Assembly (NCBI RefSeq): GCF_012952065.1
Contig: NZ_JABCJJ010000006.1
Location: forward strand, 108,403 to 172,402
Length of the DNA: 64,000 bases
Direction of reading: 5' to 3'
Source: Cellulomonas fimi
Lineage (GTDB): Bacteria > Actinomycetota > Actinomycetes > Actinomycetales > Cellulomonadaceae
Shown in pieces: positions 45,368 through 54,187 of this stretch; within the stretch, counting starts at the first letter, position 1, and each line of letters starts with the position of its first letter. The notes under the pieces were generated by a model. That model saw only the letters and a program-made list of their open reading frames with translations. It had not been told where the DNA came from and did not search any database. A program made the position numbers and the translations under genes.

Positions 45368-46318
45368 ATGCCCAGAACGACCACGAGTGCTGCGCCGGGG
45401 CGGGAGTCCGTCTCCCGTCCCGGCGGGCCCGCACCCCGACGCCCGCGGCAGGTGGGACGCACCCTGGTGCGCATCCTGCCGCTCGTCCCCGCGGTCCTCC
45501 TGCTCCTGCTCTTCATGGCGGGACCGGTGCTCTGGTCCCTCTACGGGTCGTTCACGAACGCCGCCCTGACCGGACCCAACGCGCAGAACCCGCAGTGGAT
45601 CGGTCTCGACAACTACTCGCGGCTGCTCGAGGACCCCGACTTCCCACGGTCGGTGCTGCTGACCGTCGTCTTCGTGCTGCTCTCGGCCGTCGTCGGGCAG
45701 AACATCCTCGGGATGGCGCTCGCGCTGCTGATGTCGCGCGCGAGCGGCGGCGTCTCAGCGCTCATCGGCGGCGTCGTGGTCTCCGCGTGGGTCCTGCCGG
45801 AGATCGTGGCCGCGTTCGTGATGTACGCCTTCTTCACCGGTGAGGGCACCCTCGACCAGCTGCTCGGCCTGGTCGGGGTGGACGGACCCAACTGGCTGTT
45901 CGTCGCCCCGATGTTCGCCGTCATCCTCGCCAACATCTGGCGGGGGACCGCCTTCTCGATGATGGTCTACCGGGCCTCGCTCGACGACGTCCCGCCGGAG
46001 CTCGTCGAGGCCGCCCAGATCGACGGCGCGAGCCCGACCCAGCGGCTCTTCCGGATCACGCTGCCGGTCATCAAGAGCACCATCGCGACGAACCTCATGC
46101 TCACCACGCTGCAGACGCTGTCGGTGTTCACCCTGATCTTCGTCATGACCGCCGGCGGACCGTCGAACCGGTCGATGACCCTCCCGCTGCTCGCCTACGA
46201 GGAGGCCTTCAACTTCCTCGACGTCGGGTACGGCACCGCAATCGCCACGGTGATGCTCGTGGTCGGCGCGCTGTCCTCCGTCGTCTACATCCGCATGCTG
46301 CGACCGGGGAAGGACTGA
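45368..46318 (+). CDS. ABC sugar transporter permease (MalF/UgpA type)
   Basis: A 316-residue membrane permease with six helices after a basic N-terminus. The EAA loop that docks the ATPase reads LVEAAQIDGASPTQRLFRI, at residues about 213-231. This is the UgpA/MalF-like partner of the two-permease CUT1 importers. It starts 6 bp after the binding protein gene and ends 3 bp before the second permease. No ATPase gene is present in the operon, so an MsiK-like shared ATPase elsewhere is likely. Confidence 0.93.
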   Translation: MPRTTTSAAPGRESVSRPGGPAPRRPRQVGRTLVRILPLVPAVLLLLLFMAGPVLWSLYGSFTNAALTGPNAQNPQWIGLDNYSRLLEDPDFPRSVLLTVVFVLLSAVVGQNILGMALALLMSRASGGVSALIGGVVVSAWVLPEIVAAFVMYAFFTGEGTLDQLLGLVGVDGPNWLFVAPMFAVILANIWRGTAFSMMVYRASLDDVPPELVEAAQIDGASPTQRLFRITLPVIKSTIATNLMLTTLQTLSVFTLIFVMTAGGPSNRSMTLPLLAYEEAFNFLDVGYGTAIATVMLVVGALSSVVYIRMLRPGKD

Positions 46319-46321
46319 ACC

Positions 46322-47197
46322 ATGGCCGTTCCCACTGCACCGGGCACCACCGGCCGCACCCCGGCCCTGGCAGCACCCGGGCGACGCCCCAGTCGGGTGG
46401 CGGCGAACGCCGTCCTCGTGCTGATCGGCGTCTGCTTCCTCGTGCCGCTGGCCTGGCTGTTCCTCTCGGCGGTGGACCCGGGCGCCAGCGCCCGCACGAG
46501 CCTGCCCGACACCGTCTCGACCGAGAACTTCCGCGCCGTCCTGACCGCGGACATCGCGCTGCGGCCACTGCTGATCAGCTTCGTGCTCTCGCTCGGCTCG
46601 GCGACCGTCACCGTGCTCGCCGCGGTCCTCGCGTCCTACCCGCTGTCGCGCTACCAGATGCGCTTCTCCAAGCCGTTCCTGTACACCGTGCTCTTCGGCA
46701 CCAGCCTGCCCGTCACGGCGATCATGGTGCCGGTGTTCTCGCTGGCCGTGCGCACCGGCCTGCTCGACTCCATCTGGGCGACGGCGCTGTTCATGGCGGC
46801 GACCTCCCTGCCCATGGCGATCTGGATGACCAAGAACTTCATGGACTCGGTGCCGGTGTCGCTCGAGGAGGCGGCGTGGATGGACGGCGCGCCGGCCATG
46901 ACGGCGCTGCGCCGGATCGTCGTGCCGCTCATGCGGCCGGGCCTGACCGTGGTGTTCATCTACGTGTTCATGCAGGCGTGGGGCAACTTCTTCGTCCCGT
47001 TCCTGCTGCTGCGCAGCCCGGAGAAGCAACCGGCCGCCGTCACGATCTACCAGTTCTTCGGGCAGTTCGGCGCCATCGACTACGGCCAGCTGGCAGCGTT
47101 CTCGCTGCTCTACTCGCTGCCCGTCATCGTCCTGTACGTCATCGTCTCGCGCAGCGTCGGCGGCTCGTTCGCCATGTCCGGCGCCGTCAAGGGCTGA
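46322..47197 (+). CDS. ABC sugar transporter permease (MalG/UgpE type)
   Basis: A 291-residue permease with six helices; EAA loop SLEEAAWMDGAPAMTALRRI at residues about 180-199. The first helix region and the late LKN-like TKNFMDSVP match MalG/UgpE proteins. It pairs with the permease just upstream to form the CUT1 channel. A 26-bp gap with AAGGAGC leads to the GH38 gene. Confidence 0.93.
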   Translation: MAVPTAPGTTGRTPALAAPGRRPSRVAANAVLVLIGVCFLVPLAWLFLSAVDPGASARTSLPDTVSTENFRAVLTADIALRPLLISFVLSLGSATVTVLAAVLASYPLSRYQMRFSKPFLYTVLFGTSLPVTAIMVPVFSLAVRTGLLDSIWATALFMAATSLPMAIWMTKNFMDSVPVSLEEAAWMDGAPAMTALRRIVVPLMRPGLTVVFIYVFMQAWGNFFVPFLLLRSPEKQPAAVTIYQFFGQFGAIDYGQLAAFSLLYSLPVIVLYVIVSRSVGGSFAMSGAVKG

Positions 47198-47223
47198 CCC
47201 GCAGCACCAAGGAGCTTCTTCAT

Positions 47224-50200
47224 ATGCACGACAACTCTGCCCTCGTCCGCACCCGGATCGACCGGTTCCTGCGCGAACGGCTGGTCCCGGCGCAGTACCG
47301 CGAGCTCGCGCCCGTCTCGGTCACCGCCTGGACCGTGCCGGAGGAGCGGCACGACGGCGGCGGCGGCCTGGCGGGCGAGCCGGTGACCTTCGCCGAGGCG
47401 GTCCGCGGCGACTACGAGCCGTTCGCCGTCGGCTCGCGGTGGGGCCGGCCCTGGTCGACCACCTGGTTCCACGTCACCGGCACCGTCCCCGCGACGTGGA
47501 CCGCACCGGGCACCCGGGCCGAGCTCGTCGTGGACCTCGGCTTCACGGTCGCGCAGTCCGGGTTCCAGGCGGAGGGGACCGCGTACTCACCGGACGGCGT
47601 CATCCGCAAGGCCGTCGAGCCGCGCAACCGGTACGTGCCGCTTCCCGACGGGCCCGGCTCCGCCGTCGACCTCTACCTCGAGGCCGCGGCCAACCCGGAC
47701 CTCTCCGGCGGGTGGCAGTTCGCGCCCACGCCGCTGGGCGAGAAGACGACGGCGGGCACGGACCCGGTCTACCGGCTCGAGCAGCTCGCCGTCGGGCTTC
47801 TCGACCAGATCGTCTGGGAGCTGGTCCAGGACGTCGTCGCCCTGCGGGGGCTTCTGGAGGTCCTGCCGGCGGACTCGTCGCGAGGGGCGCGAATCCTGCG
47901 GGCGCTCGAGCGGGCGGCCGACGCGGTCGACCCGGACGACGTCGCCGGGACGGCCGCCGCCGGACGTGCGGTCCTCGCCCCGGTCCTCGCCAGCCCTGCG
48001 CACGCCAGCGCCCACCGGGTGGTGGCCGTCGGGCACGCGCACATCGACTCCGCCTGGCTGTGGCCCACCCGCGAGACCCGGCGGAAGGTCGCCCGGACCT
48101 TCTCCAACGTCCTCGACCTCATGGCTGACAGCGACGAGCTCGTCTTCGCGGCGTCGTCCGCCCAGCAGTACGCCTGGCTGCAGGAGGACCAGCCGGAGCT
48201 GTTCGCCCGCCTGCGGCAGCGCGTCGCCGAAGGACGGTTCGTGCCCGTCGGCGGCATGTGGGTCGAGTCGGACACCAATCTGCCCGGCGGTGAGGCCATG
48301 GCCCGCCAGCTCGTGGCAGGCACCCGGTTCTTCCGGGAGGAGCTCGGCGTCGACCAGCCCGAGGTGTGGCTGCCCGACTCGTTCGGGTACTCGGCGGCGC
48401 TCCCGCAGATCATGCGGGCCGCCGGCGCCCGCTGGTTCCTCACCCAGAAGATCTCCTGGAACGAGACCAACCGGCACCCGCACCACACCTTCTGGTGGGA
48501 GGGCATCGACGGCACCCGCATCTTCACCCACTTCCCGCCGGTGGACACCTACGGAGCGGAGCTGTCGGCCACCGAGCTCGCCCGGGCCGAGCGCCAGTAC
48601 GCGGAGAAGGGGGCGGGCACCACCTCGCTCGTGCCGTTCGGCTGGGGCGACGGCGGCGGCGGGCCCACGCGCGAGATGCTCGCGGCCGCGGCGCGCACCA
48701 AGGACCTCGAGGGGTCCCCTGCCGTCAGCCTGGGCAGCCCGCGCGACTTCTTCACCCAGGCGCAGGCCGAGTACGAGAACCCGCCCGTGTGGTCCGGTGA
48801 GCTCTACCTCGAGTTCCACCGCGGCACCTACACCTCCCAGGCGCGCATCAAGCGGGGGAACCGCCGCAGCGAGCACCTCCTGCGCGAGGCGGAGCTGTGG
48901 GCGACGACGGCGGCCGTCCGCGCCGGTGCCGTCTACCCGTACGAGGAGCTCGAGCGCGCCTGGCACACGGTGCTGCTCAACCAGTTCCACGACATCCTCC
49001 CCGGTAGCTCCATCGCCTGGGTGCACCAGGAGGCCGAGCGGCGTTACGCCGAGGTGGCCGAGAGCCTCGAGCACCTCATCGGTGCGGCGGTGTCCGCGCT
49101 GGTCGGCGACGGCGAGCGGCAGCTGGTCCTCAACGCCGGGCCGCGCGCGGTCGACGGCGTGCCCGCGCTCGGCGCCGGACTCGCGAGCGACGCGGCACGG
49201 GTCGACGGTGCCGGCCGTGCCCGTGCCACCCCCGAAGGGGCGGCGAGCACCGTGACGCACGCAGAGGGTGGCCACGCCCTCGAGAACGCCCACGTCCGGG
49301 TGACCGTCGACGCCCGCGGGCTTGTGACCTCGATCTACGACCGGGCTGCGGAGCGCGAGGTGGTCGCCCCGGGCCAGGCGGCCAACCTGCTCCAGATCTT
49401 CCGCGACACCCCCAACCAGTGGGACGCGTGGGACATCGACGAGCACTACCGGCGGCACGGTCGTGACCTGGACGAGGCCGAGTCCGTCGAGGTCGTGCAG
49501 TCCGACGAGGGCCCCGTGGTCCGGGTGGAGCGCGCGGTCGGCTCCTCGACCATCACCCAGGTGATCGGCCTGCGCCCCGACGAGCCCACGGTGGATCTGA
49601 CCACGACCGTCGACTGGCACGAGAAGCAGAAGCTCCTCAAGCTCGCCTTCCCGCTCGACGTCCACGCCGAGCGGGCCGCCTCCGAGATCCAGTTCGGTCA
49701 CGTCCATCGGCCCACCCACGCCAACACCTCCTGGGACGCGGCGCGGTTCGAGACGGTCGCCCACCGGTGGGTGCACGTCGGCGAGGCGGACTACGGCGTC
49801 GCCGTGGCCAACGACTCCGTCTACGGCCACGACATCACCCGCACCACCGGCGCCGACGGCGGCACCGTCACCCTGGTCCGGCTGTCGCTCCTGCGGGCGC
49901 CGCTCTTCCCGGACCCCACCGCGGACCAGGGCGAGCACACGTTCGCGGTTGCGCTCCGAGTGGGCGCCACCGTCGCGGACGCCGTCGGCGAGGGCTACCG
50001 CCTCAACGTCCCGCTGCGCCACGTCACCGGAGCTCGGGCCGCCGGCCCGCTTCTCCGGGTCGACAACCCCGCCGTGGTGGTCGAGGCGGTCAAGCTCGCC
50101 GACGACCGCAGCGGAGACGTCGTCGTGCGGCTCTACGAGGCACACGGCGGCCGCGCCGCCGCCGTCCTCACGGCGGACTTCCCCGTGGCCGACGTGGTCG

Positions 50201-50358
50201 AGACCGATCTGCACGAGCAGCGGGTCGAGCCCCGGGCCGTCACCACCACTCCGGCCGTCACCACCACCCCGGCCCTCAGCACCACCCCGGCCGACGGCGT
50301 CGGGCTGGCCTTGCGGCCCTTCCAGCTGGTGACGCTGCGCCTCACCCCGGCCCGGTGA
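47224..50358 (+). CDS. Alpha-mannosidase, glycoside hydrolase family 38
   Basis: A 1044-residue class II alpha-mannosidase. The zinc site and active centre are visible: HAHIDSAWLW (His273, Asp275), the nucleophile Asp385 in WLPDSFGYSAALPQ and His589 in LNQFHDILPGSS; these match the Zn ligands and nucleophile of characterised GH38 enzymes. A large beta-rich C-terminal region follows. There is no signal peptide, so it acts on imported oligosaccharides in the cytoplasm, releasing mannose. Near the C-terminus is a small repeat (AVTTTPAVTTTPALSTTPA). ATG 47224 follows AAGGAGC. Confidence 0.96.
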   Translation: MHDNSALVRTRIDRFLRERLVPAQYRELAPVSVTAWTVPEERHDGGGGLAGEPVTFAEAVRGDYEPFAVGSRWGRPWSTTWFHVTGTVPATWTAPGTRAELVVDLGFTVAQSGFQAEGTAYSPDGVIRKAVEPRNRYVPLPDGPGSAVDLYLEAAANPDLSGGWQFAPTPLGEKTTAGTDPVYRLEQLAVGLLDQIVWELVQDVVALRGLLEVLPADSSRGARILRALERAADAVDPDDVAGTAAAGRAVLAPVLASPAHASAHRVVAVGHAHIDSAWLWPTRETRRKVARTFSNVLDLMADSDELVFAASSAQQYAWLQEDQPELFARLRQRVAEGRFVPVGGMWVESDTNLPGGEAMARQLVAGTRFFREELGVDQPEVWLPDSFGYSAALPQIMRAAGARWFLTQKISWNETNRHPHHTFWWEGIDGTRIFTHFPPVDTYGAELSATELARAERQYAEKGAGTTSLVPFGWGDGGGGPTREMLAAAARTKDLEGSPAVSLGSPRDFFTQAQAEYENPPVWSGELYLEFHRGTYTSQARIKRGNRRSEHLLREAELWATTAAVRAGAVYPYEELERAWHTVLLNQFHDILPGSSIAWVHQEAERRYAEVAESLEHLIGAAVSALVGDGERQLVLNAGPRAVDGVPALGAGLASDAARVDGAGRARATPEGAASTVTHAEGGHALENAHVRVTVDARGLVTSIYDRAAEREVVAPGQAANLLQIFRDTPNQWDAWDIDEHYRRHGRDLDEAESVEVVQSDEGPVVRVERAVGSSTITQVIGLRPDEPTVDLTTTVDWHEKQKLLKLAFPLDVHAERAASEIQFGHVHRPTHANTSWDAARFETVAHRWVHVGEADYGVAVANDSVYGHDITRTTGADGGTVTLVRLSLLRAPLFPDPTADQGEHTFAVALRVGATVADAVGEGYRLNVPLRHVTGARAAGPLLRVDNPAVVVEAVKLADDRSGDVVVRLYEAHGGRAAAVLTADFPVADVVETDLHEQRVEPRAVTTTPAVTTTPALSTTPADGVGLALRPFQLVTLRLTPAR

Positions 50359-50423
50359 CCGGCGTGGATACGCTCAACCGGGACGCCCCTGACGATGCGA
50401 CGGCCGACCGACCCGGAGGACCC

Positions 50424-51668
50424 ATGACGACGCCGACCTGGCTGGGCACGCCCGCGCATGCCCGCTGGCTCGAGCAGGAGACCGACGCCCTGCTCGACTT
50501 CGCCCGCGGCTCGCGCACCGAGCAGGGTTTCGGCTACCTCGACGCGGACGGGCGGGTGGACCCCGCCCGCCCGTCCGAGCTGTGGATCACCTGCCGGATG
50601 ACCCACGTCTTCGCGCTCGGCGCGCTGCTCGGCCGCCCCGGCTGCGCCCCGCTCGTCGACCACGGCCTGCGTGCCCTGACCGACGTCTTCGCCGACGCCG
50701 AGCACGGGGGCTGGTTCGCTGCCGTCGGCCCGGACGGCCCGACGGCGGACCGCAAGGAGGCCTACCCGCACGCCTTCGTCCTGCTCGCCACGTCGTCGGC
50801 GACGGCGGCCGGCAGGCCCGGCGCCGACCGGCTCCTCGCCCGCGCCAAGGCCGTGTCCCTCGAGCACTTCTGGCGCGAGGACGAGGGCATGGTCGTCGAG
50901 GGCTGGGACCGCGCCTTTTCCGAGGCCGAGGACTACCGCGGCGTCAACGCCAACATGCACACGGTCGAGGCCTACCTGGCCACCGCCGACGTGACCGACG
51001 ACGACGTCTGGCTCGACATGGCCGTGCTCATCATCGAGCGGGTCGTCGACGGCTTCGCCCGTGCCGCGTCGTGGCGCATCCCCGAGCACTTCACCGCGGA
51101 CTGGGCGCCGCTGCCGGAGTACAACGAGGACGAGCCGGCGCACCCGTTCCGGCCGTACGGCGCCACCGTCGGGCACTGGTTCGAGTGGGCCCGGCTGACC
51201 CTGCAGGCACGTGACGCCCTGACCCGGCGCGGCCGCGCGCCGGCGGACTGGATGCTCGACGGTGCCCGGCAGCTCTTCGCCGCGGGTGCGGCCGAGGGAT
51301 GGGCCGTGGACGGCGCGGACGGCTTCGTCTACACGGTCGACCTCGACGGCGTCCCGGTGGTGCGCGAGCGGATGCACTGGGTCCTCACCGAGGCGATCGC
51401 CGCGGCCGCGGCGTTGCACCGCGTGACCAGCGAGACCGGCTACGACGACTGGTACCGCACCTGGTGGGACCACGCCGCCGCGCACCACATCGAGCGCCCC
51501 GGCGCCTGGATCCACGAGCTCAGCCCCACCAACGGCCCGAGCGCCAAGACCTGGTCCGGGAAGCCCGACGTCTACCACGCTCTCCAGGCCACCCTTGTCC
51601 CGCGGCTGCCCGTGAGCCCGGCGCTGTCGGCCGCGCTGGCGGAGGGCATGCTCGACACCGACGCCTGA
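50424..51668 (+). CDS. AGE-family sugar epimerase/isomerase (probable mannose isomerase)
   Basis: A 414-residue (alpha/alpha)6-barrel protein of the N-acylglucosamine 2-epimerase family. Conserved blocks include LWITCRMTHVFALGAL, DRKEAYPHAFVLLA, NANMHTVEAYLA and GHWFEWARL, the last two carrying the active-site His residues. Members isomerise mannose to fructose (YihS-like), epimerise cellobiose or act on GlcNAc. Beside a GH38 mannosidase, mannose isomerase is the best guess. ATG 50424 has CCGGAGGAC just upstream. It is the last gene of the operon. Confidence 0.92.
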   Translation: MTTPTWLGTPAHARWLEQETDALLDFARGSRTEQGFGYLDADGRVDPARPSELWITCRMTHVFALGALLGRPGCAPLVDHGLRALTDVFADAEHGGWFAAVGPDGPTADRKEAYPHAFVLLATSSATAAGRPGADRLLARAKAVSLEHFWREDEGMVVEGWDRAFSEAEDYRGVNANMHTVEAYLATADVTDDDVWLDMAVLIIERVVDGFARAASWRIPEHFTADWAPLPEYNEDEPAHPFRPYGATVGHWFEWARLTLQARDALTRRGRAPADWMLDGARQLFAAGAAEGWAVDGADGFVYTVDLDGVPVVRERMHWVLTEAIAAAAALHRVTSETGYDDWYRTWWDHAAAHHIERPGAWIHELSPTNGPSAKTWSGKPDVYHALQATLVPRLPVSPALSAALAEGMLDTDA

Positions 51669-51762
51669 CCACGTCCGGCTGCTCGGTCTGCGCGCTCGAT
51701 GTGACGTGCGGAGCAGTCGCTCGCGCAGAGGTCCAGTCCACCTCAGCCCTGATCTCTCGATC

Positions 51763-51809
51763 TGTTGCATGCACGCAACGCCACGCGATACTGTTGCGCG
51801 TATGCAACA
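51763..51809 (+). promoter_or_regulatory. XRE-Fic promoter with two matching operators, probably leaderless
   Basis: A -35 TTGCAT (51765-51770), a 16-bp spacer and a -10 GATACT (51787-51792) place the transcript start at or within a few bases of ATG 51802, so the message is probably leaderless; no ribosome site is present. Operator 1, TGTTGC-N6-GCAACG (51763-51780), covers the -35; operator 2, TGTTGC-N6-GCAACA (51792-51809), overlaps the -10 end and the start codon. Their centres are 29 bp apart. Confidence 0.75.
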
Positions 51810-52512
51810 GATCGCGGAGTGGGTGGCAGCGTCCGGCCTCACGAGGTCGCAGGTCGCAGAGCGGGCGGGCCTTGCCCGTTCCACCGTGCTGCGCATCGAA
51901 GCCGGCGAGACCGCCCCTTCGCTGCGGACCCTGCGCGAGCTCGCGATCGCCTGCGGGCTCGACATCGACCTCCACACCCGACCCGTGTCCGACCCCGCCG
52001 CCGCAGAAGCCGCCCGATTCATGCTCGAAGCCGGGTACGGACCGCACGACCAGGCGGGAGCCGACTCGTGGGTCGACCGCCTCACCCGGCAGGCCGGTCA
52101 GGACCCTGTCGAGGTCACCCGTGCCGCGGGCCAGGCCGCGAGCCTGACCCACCGGCCCGGGGCGTTCCACCTGACCGGGCCGGTCCCGCTCCTGCGGGTC
52201 GCGTCAGCCGGGGAAGGTGCCGGCGGTGCGTGGGCGATCTCCGGCGCTCCGCCACTGGGGGTCGAGGGCACGATCGTGCTGTGGTCCGAGCGGCCCGACG
52301 TCGCAGCCCGGCTCCTGGGCGAGGCGCTCCGCAAGGCCACCTCCCCGACGGTCGCGACCGTCATCGTCGCCGGCGCTCACCCGGCGGTCTTCCAGGACTC
52401 CTGGCGTGATGGCCCCCTCCGGTACGTCGCCCCGATCCAGATGCTGCTGGACGCGTTCGGTCTCGAACCGGCCCTGCAGTCCGCGGCGTTCGACGAAGCC
52501 CGGCGGTGGTGA
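51802..52512 (+). CDS. XRE-type regulator, probable antitoxin/repressor of the Fic gene
   Basis: A 236-residue protein. Residues 3-55 form an XRE helix-turn-helix (LTRSQVAERAGLARSTVLRIEAGETAPSLRTLRELA). The C-terminal 140 residues form a separate domain (LTGPVPLLRVAS ... GLRYVAPIQMLLD-like ending) that resembles the C-terminal part of AbiEi-like antitoxins by pattern; this is weak evidence. It starts directly at the second operator, so it very likely represses itself. Its stop lies 3 bp before the Fic start, so the two are co-transcribed. The pairing suggests a toxin-antitoxin or sensor-effector unit. Confidence 0.85.
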   Translation: MQQIAEWVAASGLTRSQVAERAGLARSTVLRIEAGETAPSLRTLRELAIACGLDIDLHTRPVSDPAAAEAARFMLEAGYGPHDQAGADSWVDRLTRQAGQDPVEVTRAAGQAASLTHRPGAFHLTGPVPLLRVASAGEGAGGAWAISGAPPLGVEGTIVLWSERPDVAARLLGEALRKATSPTVATVIVAGAHPAVFQDSWRDGPLRYVAPIQMLLDAFGLEPALQSAAFDEARRW

Positions 52513-52515
52513 ACG

Positions 52516-53355
52516 ATGCCTGAGAGCCGGTGGGCCGTCGGGTCCGACCAGTACCGCAAGCGGGCTCGGCCTGCCGCACCTGAACCGTCCGTGAGCCGTG
52601 CCGCCCGCGACGACGGCCGGCGCGCCCTGACGCAGGTCACCTGGGACGACACCAAGGTCGACGTGACCGCGATCCGCACGTCAGGTCTGGACCGGGCGCG
52701 GGCCCGGTTCCGGGGCCATCTGCCGGAGCTGGTCTGGAACGCGGCCGCCCTTGAAGGCAACACGTACACCCTGCCGGAGGTCCGGACCCTGCTCGAAGGG
52801 GTGACGGTCGCCGGGAAGCCGGTGGATGACGAACGGCAGATCCTGGCACTGTCCGAGGCGTACTCCCACCTGGACCAGGTGCTCGCCGACGGTACCTTCC
52901 GTCTGGACAAAAGGACCTCGGACCACCTGCACGCGATCCTGGCCCGCCATGAGGCCTTGGACGCGGGCCGGTTCCGTGGGGAAGGGGCAACGACCGGCGG
53001 CGGTCACGTGCGCCTGTCGGACGGGTCGGTGGTCGCGGGTGCCGAGGCGGGTGAAGGCGGCGTGGAGCTCCTGGCCCGCCACCAGGACCTGATCGCCTAC
53101 CTGGACCGGGTACCGGATGTTCGACTGGCAGCGTTGGTGTACTTCGCGGCCGCGACCCGGTCCCAGTTCTACTTCGACGGGAACAAGCGGACGGCGCGGC
53201 TGATGATGACGGGACACCTGATGGCCGGTGGGTACGACCCCGTGTCGGTTCCCGCGGCCCGCAAGCTCGAGTTCAACGTCGCGCTCGACCGGATGTTCAC
53301 GACCGATGACGCCACGGAGCTCATCGCGTTCCTCGGCACGTGCACGCTCGACTGA
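52516..53355 (+). CDS. Fic-domain protein lacking the catalytic histidine
   Basis: A 279-residue Fic protein. An inhibitory-helix-like motif WNAAALEGNTYT precedes the core, with Glu80-Gly81-Asn82 as in class II Fic proteins, although the usual Ser/Thr is Ala. The Fic loop reads QFYFDGNKRTAR (217-228): the anion-binding DGNKR is intact but the His of H-P-F-x-x-G-N is Gln217. Fic enzymes transfer AMP or other groups to proteins, and that His is the general base, so this one may be inactive or use another chemistry. It is directly coupled to the XRE gene. ATG 52516. Confidence 0.9.
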   Translation: MPESRWAVGSDQYRKRARPAAPEPSVSRAARDDGRRALTQVTWDDTKVDVTAIRTSGLDRARARFRGHLPELVWNAAALEGNTYTLPEVRTLLEGVTVAGKPVDDERQILALSEAYSHLDQVLADGTFRLDKRTSDHLHAILARHEALDAGRFRGEGATTGGGHVRLSDGSVVAGAEAGEGGVELLARHQDLIAYLDRVPDVRLAALVYFAAATRSQFYFDGNKRTARLMMTGHLMAGGYDPVSVPAARKLEFNVALDRMFTTDDATELIAFLGTCTLD

Positions 53356-53358
53356 GCG

Positions 53359-53790
53359 TCAGCACCCACCTCCACCATCACCACCGCCACCGCCCGCGTC
53401 GAACCCTCCGCCGTCGCCGCCCGCGAACCACACGGCTCCTGACGAGCCGGCGGCGAACGAACCAGCCGATCGGCCGCGCCAGTCGCTCGGGTCCACCGGC
53501 CGCGCGGCAGGCGGACCTGGTCGGGCACGACGGTCGGGAGCCCGCCACACCTGGTCGTCACGCGGCCCTGAGCCTGCGCGGTCGCGTGGCGGTCGGCGCC
53601 GGTACCACCGCTCGAACGTCCACCATGCGGTCTGGTTGAGCGCTCCGATGATCAGCAGGGCGGTCAGGGCGATCTGGTGGCCGGTCTGGACCCAGAACAC
53701 CACGGCTGCCCCGTAGGTCGCGACGACCAGCAGCGACCGCTGCCATCGCGACCCGTTGCGGACGACGGGCTCGCCGCGTGCGGCGGTCAC
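53359..53790 (-). CDS. Small membrane protein with Gly-rich Cys-terminated tail
   Basis: A 143-residue protein: a basic start, two hydrophobic segments (LLVVATYGAAVVFWV; IALTALLIIGALNQTAWW), then a charged, Pro/Arg-rich linker and a C-terminal tail of Gly runs ending in Cys (DGGGGC). I do not recognise a family. The GTG at 53790 overlaps the stop of the next upstream minus-strand gene as GTGA, which supports that start. It is convergent with the Fic gene, the stops being 3 bp apart. Confidence 0.6.
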   Translation of the reverse strand: MTAARGEPVVRNGSRWQRSLLVVATYGAAVVFWVQTGHQIALTALLIIGALNQTAWWTFERWYRRRPPRDRAGSGPRDDQVWRAPDRRARPGPPAARPVDPSDWRGRSAGSFAAGSSGAVWFAGGDGGGFDAGGGGGDGGGGC

Positions 53791-54158
53791 CCGCCGCCGC
53801 CGAATCCGCCGCTTCCGCCCATGTGCCCCGTCCGGTCGATCGGGGGACTGCTGAACGGCCGGCCGTCGTACGTCTCGCGTACGTGGCCCGGGTGCGGGAT
53901 GCGTCGCTGCTCGTCGCGGTCCCACTGCGGCTTCGGCGCACGCCGGCGCCAGATCTCACGCCACACCACGACGACGAGGACGACGACGCGTCTCCACGGT
54001 GGTGCACCTCTACCTCGACGGTGTGGTGCTGGGAAGCGTAGCGATCGCGGCGTGCCTCGCGGGGCCGGATGGCCGAATTCGCAGCGGGCCTGGTCCACCG
54101 AACCCCCACGCCTGCGCACAGAAACCTGCACCGGACCTGCCGACCGGGTCGCCGCCAC
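53787..54158 (-). CDS. Small protein with Gly-rich tail, start uncertain
   Basis: Up to 123 residues from ATG 54158; in-frame GTGs further in could be the true start. A short hydrophobic stretch (RRVVVLVVVVWREIW) is followed by a conserved-looking DRDEQRRIPHPGHVRETYDGRPF and a tail GGSGGFGGGG. Its stop overlaps the next gene's start, so the two Gly-tailed proteins look like a coupled pair. It is divergent from the DUF4153-like gene. The function is unknown. Confidence 0.45.
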   Translation of the reverse strand: MAATRSAGPVQVSVRRRGGSVDQARCEFGHPAPRGTPRSLRFPAPHRRGRGAPPWRRVVVLVVVVWREIWRRRAPKPQWDRDEQRRIPHPGHVRETYDGRPFSSPPIDRTGHMGGSGGFGGGG

Positions 54159-54187
54159 GACCGCGAGCGAGCCCTAACGTTGCGCCC

